Both the position numbers and the translations under genes were made by a program. The notes under the pieces were generated by a model. The model ran no database searches. It saw only the letters and a program-made list of their open reading frames with translations, and was not told the origin of the DNA. Positions 11,697 to 25,000 of a stretch of DNA of 64,000 nucleotides are shown one piece after another. The DNA is taken from NCBI GenBank assembly GCA_947179485.1, contig OX359247.1:26078801-26142800 (forward strand), written 5' to 3'. This stretch comes from Allacma fusca (taxonomy: Eukaryota > Arthropoda > Collembola > Symphypleona > Sminthuridae). Position 1 is the first letter of the stretch. Each line of letters opens with the position of its first letter.

Positions 11697-14122
11697 TGTC
11701 ATTAATATTGTTCTGACCAGTCCCCGTGTACTCAGACCAACTACTAAAAAATTTATTCAGCTGTGTGAATCATTGCTTGACAATTGTTGCTCCTGAATAA
11801 TTTCGCGAAAGCCGTAAAAAATTTTGTAATTAATTCACTGAGGTATGTAGAAACTGATAACGTTGAATGCTTGTACGCGTTTGAAGCTCCTAGGGTCAGT
11901 ACAGTTTTCCTTGGAAATTCAATATAAGCCCATGTTAAGAGCAGGATGGTGTTTAACTACCTACAAGTAAATATATCTATGCATATGTAGGAATTGTAGG
12001 AAATAAATTTGATAACGATTCTGAAGGTGGTAAGAAAGTCTTGCATCTGGTATTTCATTTGACTTTGAGGATGCTTCCGTGTGGCCTGCGTGTCAATCCT
12101 GTAGGAACTCGAAAAAGCCTCTAAGTCATAGGCTCATTTGTGAGTGAGGAGAGGTTCCTACTACTGTATTACTGCACACAACAATTACCGTTCTTTATAT
12201 ACATTCTTGCTCACAGATTGATCCATGTGGATACACCCAGTAAAAAGAAAATTGAAAAAGCTTGTGCTGTAGAAGAATGTATCGTCGTTGAAGAGGGAAA
12301 ATGGTCTAGGTGAACATGCTTTTGTACAGCACTTTGAGCATTTTGCCTCTTCAGCGACGATATGTATGTCAAAGTTGTAACATGTCACATTGTACAGACT
12401 GTCCTTGCAATCGGGTATTAGCATCAGTAGCTCATTATTTTCGAAGGAGTAGAACATGGCGAATGCGATTAGTCAAAATATTGCATATTCATTTGTCCTG
12501 GCGGCCATTCAATTCAAAGTTGACATGACTTGACATTTTTTAGCTATCTGTAGGAACATGACAGGCCAGAAACGCACTTACTAGGTCTCATGGAAATCAT
12601 AATTGTACCTTTGTACGTTTGGATACATATAACGTATCTTTGATAGATTTTTTCCCTGTTGGACGTTCCTTTGGGAATACATCTTTGAAAACATTGAGGA
12701 ACAAGTGTTCTAACATTTTTACAGAATGGACCCAGATTTTGTTACAAATGACCTATATGGAAGTAATTGATAATCAATTATTGACTCAAAGGCTTGAATG
12801 TCACAATGTAAATGACGGAGTGAGTCGCATTGTTCAATGTATTTGTACATAAAGCATTTTCACAGGATTAATAAAAAAAAAATTTGATTTATTCGCTTGA
12901 CATGGTAACGAGCCTCAAGTCTTTTGATTGGATTTCCTTCCAGGACAATAATCAATCCTTGTTTAAATATTCAAGGCATTGAGCAATTTGCATTGAATTC
13001 ATACCTTGTTTGAAAGGACGAACCAATTTGTCAGAAATGATTTTTTACTGTTTTTATTATACTTATCCGACTCTTTTAGTTTTGCATAAAATAGTTAAGC
13101 ATTCAAATGACTACTTACAGAAGCAGCCGACATTGTGGATTTTTTCCGATTGTCCAAGTTATCAGTATTTCATGCTCATCGTACTTTGGATTACAAATTT
13201 GTTGGATGAATATTGTGCGTAAAGATTTCTTAGCCAATTAAAAAAAACGGATCGTGGTATTGCAAACAAATTTTTGCTTCAAAGGTTTTAATACACAGGT
13301 CGCACACGGAATAATCCATGGATGTTTTTACGTTTAAAGGGAATCATCCACTGCTCGTGCCATATCATTTACATTTCCTGTATCTCACACCTCCTAAAAA
13401 TATTTTACTCCTTGACCAATGACGACCCTGCTGTTGGTAATATCTAGGAGTAGAATCTCTTGAAGTGAATAGTGTAATCTATAATTATCTTGTACACTGT
13501 AATTGAAAGGAGTCTATATTGATATTTCCTCAAATGGTTAGAGAAGAGAGATAAGTTTTAAAAAGGTGAGAGAAGTAACCGTAAATTTTGGGAGATGGGG
13601 AGACTACGTGAAGACAAGCACTTACTTCAACCCACGTGAAAATGACATGAGGGTTTCACTCATTGGTCACTCATCGAGCCTCTTCCCAATGTTTGTTTTC
13701 ATTTTGTCTGGAACTTGCGGGTCGTCGGTTTCTTGTCCATGAAATAGGTACTTACATTTACCATTATGATTATTGCTCTCGTCGAAACAAGGAACTCAGG
13801 ACAAGAGAATATGTTTTAGTGCTTTTATGCTCAACTCACTTAAGTTAACACGTTCCGTAGACTGCATTCAGAGTCACAAATGGTAACGTTTTTATTCTAA
13901 CGCGGTCTGCAACGAGAGGGAAGAGTGGGTCAGAGGAATTGAATATGCTGGTGATGTAATGTTATTTTACGGCTTTTTATGTATAAGCGTCATGGATGTC
14001 TGAAACAGTTAAAGAGATTTTTCAAGAAAATACATGCAGGCACACAGTCAGTCACACAACACCACTCGGAAGAAAAGTGCACACATGTCCCTGTCCATTG
14101 TAGATTCCCTATCGAATCTTAC

Positions 14123-14180
14123 CTGGAAAAACCATACTCCAATGAATGAGCAGTGTCAGGCTGAGAGACAGGACGATTGA
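14123..14180 (-). CDS. Candidate 58-nt internal exon encoding a hydrophobic segment
   Basis: On the minus strand a strong acceptor (CATTCTTCTTTTCAG) and a consensus donor (TTCCAG|GTAAGA) bound 58 nt. The phase-0 reading is SIVLSLSLTLLIHWSMVFP, a 19-residue hydrophobic stretch long enough to cross a membrane. It ends in a phase that joins the 40-nt exon at 11221-11260 without a stop, giving hydrophobic segment, then basic residues, then a Ser/Arg tail. That order fits the last transmembrane helix and cytoplasmic tail of a membrane protein, but this is inference. A second frame (NRPVSQPDTAHSLEYGFS) is open too but meets a stop in the next exon. Upstream exons are not identified. Confidence 0.28.
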
Positions 14181-16756
14181 CTGAAAAGAAGAATGGAACT
14201 CTTTAATGTTGTACGCATCTTGTTTGTTCTTCCTCAATTGAAGGGATATCACAGTGGGCCTTTTTGGAGGGATGAAAGTGGTCCCATCAGGTATTTTCAT
14301 TTACTCCTACAGTCATTTGGGAGCATGCATCCAGATACTATGTACCAAATTGTATCTATATAATTTTCTAAATACTACACTTGTCGTAAACGTCTACAGT
14401 GCTCTACTACGACCATTTGCTAAACATTTACACACTAAACTTACCCTGTGATTCAAAACCTTTTAACTTTCATAATGAAGCATGTCTGACTGCACAGGTG
14501 TAATTGTGACTTACGGGTGGGATACGCGTGCTTGTTGATACCGACAGAGAAAGATCAGATAAAAATAAGTACCCGAATGACCAAAGCCAATATTATTTTT
14601 ATACATTTTTTAAATTTTATATGTACAGTCCAAGTACTGTAGGAAATTTGGTGTCTGTACCACTACCCGCCATATTTACAATCCGTTCCTCCTTTCCACT
14701 TTGAAGGTGGGTAAGGTTTTATATTGGAGTAATGTTTATGGAGATGGACAAACGTTGCTCGACAACGCCGCATTGTTTTCGCTATCTTTTGAAACCCTTT
14801 GAAAAGATACCCTTATCTGGACACAAAGTGATTGTTGTGTGACACTTTGGCACGATATACGACCCCTGAATCCTTAATTTCTCTTTTTTTCCTTTCCACT
14901 TCCTCCTATCCAAGGCTAACTTTAACCTTTTGTTTTACTTTTATAGTTCCCAAACACCATCCAGATATTTTCATGGCATGATGTACCAATTAAATTCAAA
15001 ACAGCATGGGATGAAACTTTAATTCATTGTGGACTGTGTACACTGTACCGTTCCATTTGTTGTTCGGATCAAATTGTTCCAGTTAGTCCAATTCATCTTT
15101 AACGATGTGTACTCTGTAAATGTCAAATATAACTTGCATGCATAATTATACCTGTATATATGTACATAGATGTAAATACATAACTCCTTTAGATATCTTG
15201 ATACATATATCGATGATTGACGTATTTTAGGTATTTACAGCAGATGTGGGAAATTAAAGATAAGATTTGAAGCTACAAACTGTAACTTCACAGAAGTTCA
15301 TGCATAAGTGTATTATATACATACATAGAGTCGGGAAAAGTTTTTTACTCATGGCCCTTCTTATCCGTTTTAATTACCAGTCGATACGAACTACATAGAG
15401 GAAATTGATAGGCTCGTGGCTTTTCCAAGAATCTAAAATCAATTAGAGTTTCAACTGGAAATTTCCCCACAATCAATTGTGCTCCATGCCTCCATGCATA
15501 TTCAGGACAGAATCATCCAAATGTTGGAAACTGATTACGGAGCTTCGTTTGGTTTTTGGTTGTGTGCTGTTCCTGGTCTGATGTTGACGGACGTGGGTTC
15601 AAGTGAAGGGAAACGAAAGACTCATTAATAAAATAATGCGTGGAGCTTTTAAAGTTAACAGTCATGCCGAGTTGTTAGTGGGCCTTCGCAAAATATGGCA
15701 TCAATCTAAGTTCCCATGACGCCCTTCATGGGTGGTAACGAAGCATCGATTTTTTACCTTTAACTAAATATGTACGTATAGGAATGGCTACACAATAATT
15801 TGTAAGTCAGACACCTGTGAGGGCATTGGTGGAAATAGGACTCGGATACCTTACATTCACAATTACAAGTATTTAAAACTAACGAGCAGTGCATTTTAGA
15901 GAGATAATCTCCTCAGCTCAAAGATAAATATAAATGTACTGATTTGTAAGCGTAAGAAACGTGCTCAGAGAAAAAAAAAATGTTTCAGTTATTAATAACA
16001 AAACCGATTTCTCGAAGGAAACAGGTGAGGATGGGAATACTACTCTATAGTAGTAGTATCATTGGGACAATGTAAACACCTATGTAGCTAATTCCTTCAG
16101 AAAGAACAACAAACAACACACACACACAACAACAACAATATTTGAAGCCCTTGAATCGGAAATTAATTTCTGGCGAGACGAGCTTTGTCAAATGCGAATT
16201 ACGACTATGGCTGTTAACGCTGTAGGTCCCTCAATGATTTCATAAATGAGAAGCAGTCCACTAATAAGAAAAAAAACATGTTCAGGAGCACATGTTGTAA
16301 GAGGTGCACCGAAGAGACTTGCTCATCCCCAGTAAATTCTCCCAACACGGTACGTGCATCAATTTCAATTCGTTAACTCCTACTCATTTCACACGGACAT
16401 TTGTATAAATTCTAAATCAACGTGAACTAAGCCAATATGATATGTTTTTACGCCTCTTTTCCAAACCTCTTTCCCGGATTCCAGTAAGTGCATCATATGA
16501 TATGTTGGGCATGCATTTTGAATCACCATATTAAAAACTCGGAAGGTGAGCCTTCCTATTTGCCCTTAACACCATCCATGTCTGCCCTCGCCTGAGGGCG
16601 CTTTTCAGAAACTACCGTATTAAAATCCTCACCGCTACCTTTTATACATACAAAATACGATTACTCCATAGTGTAAGCAAAAATACAGCGTTGACTCATT
16701 CCTCCATGCTTTATATAAGAAGGCTGCCAGGAACTAGGTTTTTTTTTGTAGGAGGA

Positions 16757-16780
16757 CTCTCTCTCTCTCTCTCTCTCTCT
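16757..16780. repeat. (CT)12 microsatellite
   Basis: Uninterrupted CT tract. Confidence 0.95.
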
Positions 16781-18970
16781 AGCTTTCCATGTTAGTATGT
16801 ATACAGTGCACGGTGATATTTTTCAGAGGCTCAAAGTATTTCATAAAATGAGAATTTATCTGTAGACTGGAGGAAAGGCGAAATCGTGGAGGGGCTAGAC
16901 CTGTATGATCACTTCGGACGATGAAATATGGCATTAATTAAAAGCCATTTCGTGCATTGACCAGCCAGTATATAGGAATATCTATATGTTCCTATATTTA
17001 TATTTATATACACCCTTAGTTTTGTGCACTGTGAAATTTCCCAAGCCGTGGTTCATTCCTCGTTCCTGTGTATTTTACTGAACATTAACTTCACATTTGG
17101 CCTGTATGTATGAGCATTTGAAAATGATAGGTCTTTTTACCATGTACACGCCATAATGCTCCGGTACTGGTCCTGGGGTACTATCATCCTGAGTCTAATA
17201 ACGATCTGTGGAAGGAAGCGTGAATTTAAGCGAGCGCCATTCGGCGAAAATGTTCAGACAGTTAGGTTTGGCTCTGGGTTAGGCTCCGTCATTTACTTAT
17301 AGAACTTCATTATTTGCATTTACTAATATTACCAATAGGAACTCAGTATGGAGGTAAATCGTAATCAATTAGATTTGATGGCCTTATCATGTAAATTATA
17401 GTCACGAATATCGCGTGTGTGCTACATCCTAATCAGCATGGATTCCCCATGTAAACTATCATACATGTTCGCATGTTCCTGCCTAGCTCTAGTACTATGT
17501 ACTCACAGTGAGACCGATAACACCCGATATTTCACTTCCTCCCTAGCGTCTGTGGTCCCACTATTAATAAGACATACTGACGTATGCAACCCTGACTAAA
17601 TTAGTAACTGATATTAGAAGCACCATATATTCTCATGAGGCTATACTAAATGTGAGGAATTTATTCCACCAAATTTAAGACACTAATAATGGAATCTCAA
17701 CTGTCCTCGGACTAATAAAGCACTAATTAGTTGGCATTATTCACATTTGGAACACATTGCTGGATTTATCGTAGTTCATTCCATACATAATTATTTAGAG
17801 TGGAGCAGTATTCAAGTCAAGTAAATATAGTATTCACAATTCGCCCTCTGTATTTGAGCATTACTAAAATATTAAGTTTTACTAGCTACGAGGATCTACT
17901 TGTATGTGAGTTTTTGTGAAAGAGGCTGACACCATTTTTCCCCCTTTGGACATTGTATGTATGTATGTCATTTGTTCTTGTATCTTTCAATTTTGTCAGT
18001 TAGTTATGGTTATAGTTATCTATTTGCAATGATTCAGTTTCAAATGGGCGGTGATCCTACTGAAATAATATTTAGTTTCTAACTCTTGAATTTCTATGGT
18101 GAAGCGTGTGAGTTTGGGAGTTACAGAGGTTTCGTGGTAATTTGTACGGTTTTTATTCTGTCCATAGCCAGGTTCCGGATTCTTTTTTTTTTACTTTCAG
18201 AAGAGAAAGGTTTTGGCGGAAAGGGGAAGTTGGAGAGGAAAGCGACAAGGGGTGAAATTTTTATTGAAAGGGTTTCTGATTGCCATTCACAGGTGGTAAC
18301 AACGACCTCATCCCCTTCTTCACGCGTGTGCCTAACAGTTATCTCACTCTCCTCATTTCTGTATTGGAGGCGGATTCTTTGACATAACTAAACATATAGA
18401 TACATATATTGTTTCATGGGTTGTGGAGTTCCAGGGAAAATCAGATCAGTTTCCACCACAGAACCACATGTGGAGGGGCGAATGGTTAAATCTCTTGTCT
18501 CTCTTAATGTTCCCCATTCCCACACAAAAGGGTGACTTTCCAAGTTTCAATATTAAACAACTATTCGGAATTATCTGTTCCAAGTGGTGTACCACTTTGG
18601 GAGGACGGATGCGTAATATTCTCTGTTACACCTCGTTTCAAAGCCACACTTGTCCAATGAACCGGGCTCCCCTGACTTGCAATTGGATGGAAACACTAAT
18701 GTGCGTTTAGCATTGTGTGATTGCACCATCATCATATTTATGTATGTATGTACATATGTTTTTACGGAGCTACCCCACTGCACAGTAGTATCCCTTTCAA
18801 ATGATTTACAGCATTCTTTAGTAAATTGTTGGAATAATTATAACAATTTGAATACTTGGAAGAAAATGCAATCAAAGCAGACACTTTTGCCACGGATTGA
18901 CTGTGTACCCCTTGCTGTGGAGCAATTTGTACCATTACTGTTAGATGTGTTGACTTATTGGTCTATGGAT

Positions 18971-18991
18971 GTGTGTGTGTGTGTGTGTGTT
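18971..18991. repeat. (GT)10 microsatellite
   Basis: GT tract; read as VCVCVCVC inside the 146-codon frame at 18650-19090, an argument against that frame being a gene. Confidence 0.95.
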
Positions 18992-19921
18992 TGTCTGAGA
19001 GCGTTAGGGAGATATTTAGAAAAATTAATAATTGAAGAGTACGCAAAAAATACTTTATTTCTTTTGAATGTTAATGATAAATTATACTAACATACCATTC
19101 GGGATGGTATCCGTGTAACATTTTAAATGTAAATTTTTGTCTGTGTGTGGGTTGCACTGTGGTGTGGCTCAATTTATCGGACATGGAAACTCGCCATGTT
19201 TCCTTTGCAATCCCTGTCTGTAGCTCTCACTTGAAGACACACATTCTCTCATACACAGTAGTTTTATTTGGCTGTGAGTTCCATTTGGGCGTGAAAATGA
19301 ACAAGTAGTAAGATTTTTGATGTGTAATTCATACAAGATTAAAAAAAGACTACAAAAACGTGAAGAAAAAAATCTTTGTGGAGGAACTCACATACATAGA
19401 TACATATATATGGACGTATGTACATACATACGGATGCATATATTCTACATATGTACATTGCTGTGAGAATTGATTCCCTCCTTGGATGTACTGTATAGAA
19501 TTTGGGATGATGGTGAGCTCTCTATATGCAAATCAAGCGTAGGGAGGAAGATGCAAATATAAAACAAAAAGTGAGTGTAAAACTATGTACATAGGTAGAT
19601 TTATGAAGTACACGAAATCTTGAGAATATCTTGTCAGGAAAATAAACAGTGAAATATATTGGAGGGAGAGCGTGGGAAATGATAAATTCACATCTGAGCC
19701 TTTTTCTGAGACAAAGTTTTATGCACTGAGTCAATATATGCCCACTTAACGGACATAATACTACATACTATTTGAGGGTAGAGGAGTTGAGAGCTCAACT
19801 CATCCTTTCTCATTCTGGTGTAAAAATCTGCATCTTGCCGCAGAAGCTGTGTGGTTTCTTATTGTTTCATGTCTCCGTGCCTATTATCCAGCCAGAGACC
19901 CTATGTTATGGGATGGAGGAA

Positions 19922-19926
<5 letters not shown>

Positions 19927-19952
<26 letters not shown>
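19927..19952. repeat. (GA)13 microsatellite
   Basis: Uninterrupted GA tract. Confidence 0.95.
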
Positions 19953-22850
19953 AACCCCGAGTAACACATTTATGAATTCACACTGGATTTTATATCTTCT
20001 GACTGTTCTCTAATGTAATTTTACATAAAGAATCCATCCATTCCTCGAAACTACCCTTTCTTCCCGTGCGACAGCTCTTCCAAGCTGTGTTACATTAAAA
20101 TCTACATGTACCTTTGAGTCCTGAGCAAAAACCTCCGTCGAAAACTGACTCCCAACTTGTGATGTGAGCAGTAATCATAAATTACATCATGTTGGTAGAC
20201 TCATAATACCCAGTCCTTGTTTTCCCCATGTTTATTAGTCAAGTCTGAAGTCACCGACAATTTGTATAAATACGGGCGGTAAGTTCTCATTGAATTATGG
20301 CGGTTGTTTCCAGTAATGAAATGAGTAAGGATGAGACCCTATGGCTGGGCATCATTCCCCCATAATACACGACACGACATTATGTATAGATATAGTGCGA
20401 GGTAAAATAGTACAGAGTCCCGTAAATGTTTAGTAGTGCAGTTAAATTGTAAATAATTTACAATTATCCAACTCAACTTTTATTGGATTTACGAGCCTGG
20501 CTCTACCATATTTTCCCTTCGCACCTTCTCTTCACATTCCAACTATTCCCTCTATTTACTGTTGTGTACATATTTTGCATAGGTACATACATCATTGTGA
20601 ATATATCAGCTATTGCAGTTGTTTCTATATGTTTTTGCATGAACAACTGCAGAATTTTAATTTCCTACTTTTCAATGACTGTCGATTAGAAGCTATTCAC
20701 TATAGATATAATTTTCACTCCAATCTCATTCAAGTTTATGGCAGTAACATGAATTTGCTAGTTGCATTAGTTTAACTGACATTTAAATTGCCCACCTTGT
20801 AGACTCGACCTCCGAGTAACTACAATTCTTTTTTTTTATTGTCTCTGTGTATAAAAGACTTTCAGTTATTTCTAGATATCCTAATTTGAAATTAGAATTT
20901 TTACATATTTTCTACCAAAATAGATATGTATGTGTGTGTTATTTCCTCACAAGGGTGGTTTTGTACACGTATTTTGTGTAAAGAACCCAGTGGTAGCGTG
21001 AGGGTAATGCTGTAAGAGGCAGTAGAGTCTCCCAGTTTTTCTGTAGTAGTTATGGGGTAACCCAAAACGAAATTAGATTATGGGGTGAAGGAATAAGATA
21101 AATGATGATTTACATGCGGTTTTTGTCCCAGTAGTACTTCCCAAAGCCCATATATTTCCTTGTGCGCTCATAACATTCCCAGTGTAATAATAATGTACAG
21201 GGATTAAATACGTAATGATCCTGCAGCCTTCTTTTCCTTCCAGGAATAAATTGAATTCATATTATATGAAGTGCTTCTGCATTCACAATGTACATACATG
21301 TGTACATTCAAAGGCAGTTTAGAAGGAACGAGGATCTGTAGATACTTATGCACATGGAATACTAGAAGGACGTGCGTACAGTCATAAGTGCATACTCGCA
21401 TAGACTTATGCATTATTACCATTACGATATTATGAGCTACTGTTGATCTATATGATAAGTGTGTATGTATCTGAAGCTATTTGGAGAATCCCATTCGGAA
21501 AGATTGTCCGAGTAATTCTTTCTCACAGCTGACACAACTAATTCTATATACGACGGGGGAAAAGGGGACAGACAAATAAAAGGCGTAATTGGTTAATTTT
21601 CGTCCTGGCAGATTTATGTGTTTGCCCACACTGTTGATGACCGTATAGACGAAGGATTCCGAGGAGTTTTTCTACCTGTTCTCATACAATAGTAATTACA
21701 TATAGGCTCCATCCAACCCTACTTCAATTCATACCAACACACTTTCATAGCTTGGTCGATAGACGGTGCTTTTCTCATCCCAATACATACACCTTGAACT
21801 GGTTGTCCTATGTATGTATAATTATTCCTACACTCATTCAGACCTTACTTCATCTTTTATTATTTTTACTTCGGTTTTTCATTCATAAACCTTGAACTGA
21901 GTTGGTTGGGTTTATTTCTGGTTTTGTTAAGTTTATAAGACTGGTGGCTCTCCAGACATGTGCCTGCTCTCATTGAATTTACTTTTTTAATGTAGTCTAA
22001 TGAATCGCATGTTGTCCAGTTCTACTGTGTGTGTGTAAACACCCTTGCGCCTACGCTTTACTACGTTTCTTTGCTGTTTAACAATATCTGAGCTTAAAAG
22101 GAAGATTTGTAAAAAAAGTTAAAGACCATTCTATTTTTGTTCTACAAAATTTTAAGGACGTACATACATATTTAAACTGGGTAGAATTTAGATGGAGCCA
22201 AAATAACTAGAAAATCCAGAGGAAACACTACATGAAAAAAAAAGTGAGAGATGAGACAAAAGACTCCATTACTTGTACTACTTCTACACTCAACAGTTAA
22301 TCAAGATTTATCCCATTGGGACATAATTACAAATTACGAATAGAGACCAGCCACGCCATAACCACACCCCTGTGAAGCGTTCTTTCCTCATAAAAATCTT
22401 CATAGCCCAACCTTCGTTTTCATTTCAGCCGACTTCCCGCATTGCGGGATAAAAGAACATTGTGACGAAAAAAAAACTTGCATAACTTTCTGTTTTTCTC
22501 AACCTTAATGAGAGAAATTAGGGAAATTAAACTTTGTTTTGGAACTTCCCATTCTTAGCCGTTTCGACTTCTCTTTGTGAGACAACTACCCAGTTCCATC
22601 CCCCTTGAGCTATTAAATACATACGGGAGACCCGTCCTTGTGTGCGTAATTTAGAACATATGCCTAATATATAGATATATACATTTCTATAGATTATTAC
22701 TTCAGGGAGTATTGCATACAGTGGAGTTCATGATTACCACAAGGTGATCTTACATACTTCCCTTGGGAATTCCAACTGTAGATATCCCCTTAGTGCTACT
22801 AGGATGCCTGTGTCGAGTAATGTGTAAGGGTAGGGACTAGACATTTCGTT

Positions 22851-22881
22851 AGAGAGAGAGAGAGATAGAGAGAGAGAGAGG
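22851..22881. repeat. (AG)n microsatellite with one AT interruption
   Basis: About 30 bases of AG broken once by GATAG. Confidence 0.93.
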
Positions 22882-24954
22882 AGCAAAACATTGGATTTTG
22901 TAAAAAGGTAGGACGGTTTCACTAATGATTACACATTAGCAGTCCCTTCTGAACTAATAAACTGATAGGATTCCGAGTCATTGCTACTGGCAAAACTACC
23001 GATTGCCCAGACCAGTTACACGCCATTAGCATTAGCATACCATCCGCATCTATAGTACTGAGGATTTCTACAGAGATGTAACATTAAATCTGGGAACATA
23101 TAATCCAAGAAAGATACACAGCCAAATTTTTTCCTCCAGTGTGAGACTAGAACATGTCAGTGGTTTGGGTACGGGATGTATCTATGTAGACATTCGTACA
23201 TGCATTCTGCATCTATCTACAGATAAAAGTGAGAAAAAAAACAAGATCATACACTCAATTTCAAGTAAAGTGATGCACACACGTACTTCCACCTCAAGCA
23301 CTGGATTCATCATTACGAATGGCACTCATTAGTCCACAAGATCAACTCTCCTAATTTACCTTTATCTAGCAGTAATTTATGCAACGGCGGAATAAAATTG
23401 CCAAATTAAGTATTTAATGATGATTTCAACCCAATGCTTACAAACATACAAGCTCTCACATACATACATATCCATGCGTGTCCAAGATTCCCAGGTAGGA
23501 CCCGGTTATAGACCAGAAGTTGAAGGAGTTCCCATTAGGGCAGGGAGGACCAGTAAGATGTAAAAATTTTCATTGATATGCATATCCCTACTCACAATTA
23601 GCATGCCACAAAGAGAGCAAATTACTCAAAAATCAGTGGACACCCTGAAGAAGGGAAATTTCCCTGACAATGATTTCGACAAATGCCTTAATCACTTAGT
23701 AATCAAATTTTCATCGCAATTTGAACTAAACGCTCACCCTTCTTTCTATCCAGCCTGGGCTTATGCTAAAAATCCGGTTTCACTTTTTAGTCCCAGCATT
23801 GGATACAAAAAAAAAAAAAATTTGAATAATTTCTTCAAATCAGCCCAGGCGGACGAGAGAGAGAGAGAAAATGTCAGAGGGAAATAGCGGGGCCGAACAG
23901 CAAAAACGATTGTTGATATAATGGGTTGGTGCCATGGACGCGTAGTTGAGAACACGTTCAAGGATGTCATTACATGCTCGTAGAGATGGAAAGCGCATCT
24001 TTTGTGCTTGCCAGAGTCAGAGGGCCAGAGAGGTTTATGCACGAGCTGGACAAGCCAGCAAGCTGAGAAGGAGGATGGGTGAAAGTTGAAATCCTGAATG
24101 GTATTCATTTCCTTATGCACTCAACTCCAACTGCACTTTACATCCCCATCTCTCTCCTTGATTCCATAGATGGCTAAAGCTAAGACATGCGAGGCGATAA
24201 AAATACAACATTAGGCTCGGAATAGTCAAGTGTGTGTCTACTGTGTCCGTGTCTCTGTGTATATTGAGAATCTTTAAAAATGAAATGACAACTATTGTTT
24301 GTGTGCTTTCAAATGGAATGGAAGGGATTCCACAGGAGGTGGAGGGAGTGATGGGAAAAAGTATCATTTGAAGTGGAAGGCGCGTGTGGGGAAGTGTGTC
24401 TCATGGAATAGCGAAAGTGTAGTAAATACCTAGAAGCTATTTTGCGTGTATTTCCTTGGAAAAAGGTGAACGAAAGAGATAATGGTTACCTATTTTTGTG
24501 AAGTTGCTTTTTTTTCTCTCTCCCTGAGATGTATAAGCACAGGGAGGGAAATGGCCCTTCTTATGAGTCCTCGTCAATTGTGTTTGTACTTTTGTTGGGC
24601 AAACTTAGATAGATACTATATCTAGAAAAACGTGTGTGTGGGATGGAGTCTCGGGTAGCTGAGAGTTGGGCCTTCTTGTATCGTATCGTGTAATAATACG
24701 GTCGTGTGTGTACTCATTTATGTGTGATGGAGTATAAGACTCCGACCATACAACACGTAAGTGAGAAGGTTAGGTTAGATCAATAAGAAAGAAAATGAAA
24801 GAGGAAATGGGAAATCGAGGGAATCTTCAGTAGTGATCGTAAAAGCAGTGCGAGCGAAAACTGTGATGATCTTCAAAGGGTCCCATTGATTGCTCGCACT
24901 GTGTGGCGGGGCTTAGAAGCTCTCACATATTTACGTGTACGTAACACGGGCACG

Positions 24955-24960
<6 letters not shown>

Positions 24961-25000
<40 letters not shown>
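24961..25000. repeat. (GA)n microsatellite
   Basis: Thirty bases of pure GA, then AAGAGAGAGA and an A-run. It supplies an ERERERER run in the 157-codon frame around it. Confidence 0.95.

Noticed and set aside
16038..16055. TACTACT-CTAT-AGTAGTA perfect hairpin
   Set aside because: Short, isolated, no flanking duplication or related copy noticed.
18650..19090. 146-codon plus-strand open frame
   Set aside because: Contains a GT repeat read as Val-Cys; composition is unremarkable and no motif or splice pair delimits it.
22436..22448. CCCGC-ATT-GCGGG hairpin
   Set aside because: Five base pairs only, no T-run or gene context; likely chance.
23761..24120. 119-codon minus-strand frame as a whole gene
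   Set aside because: Runs into a poly-Phe/CT-repeat section; only its first part has an exon-like boundary, reported separately as a weak finding.
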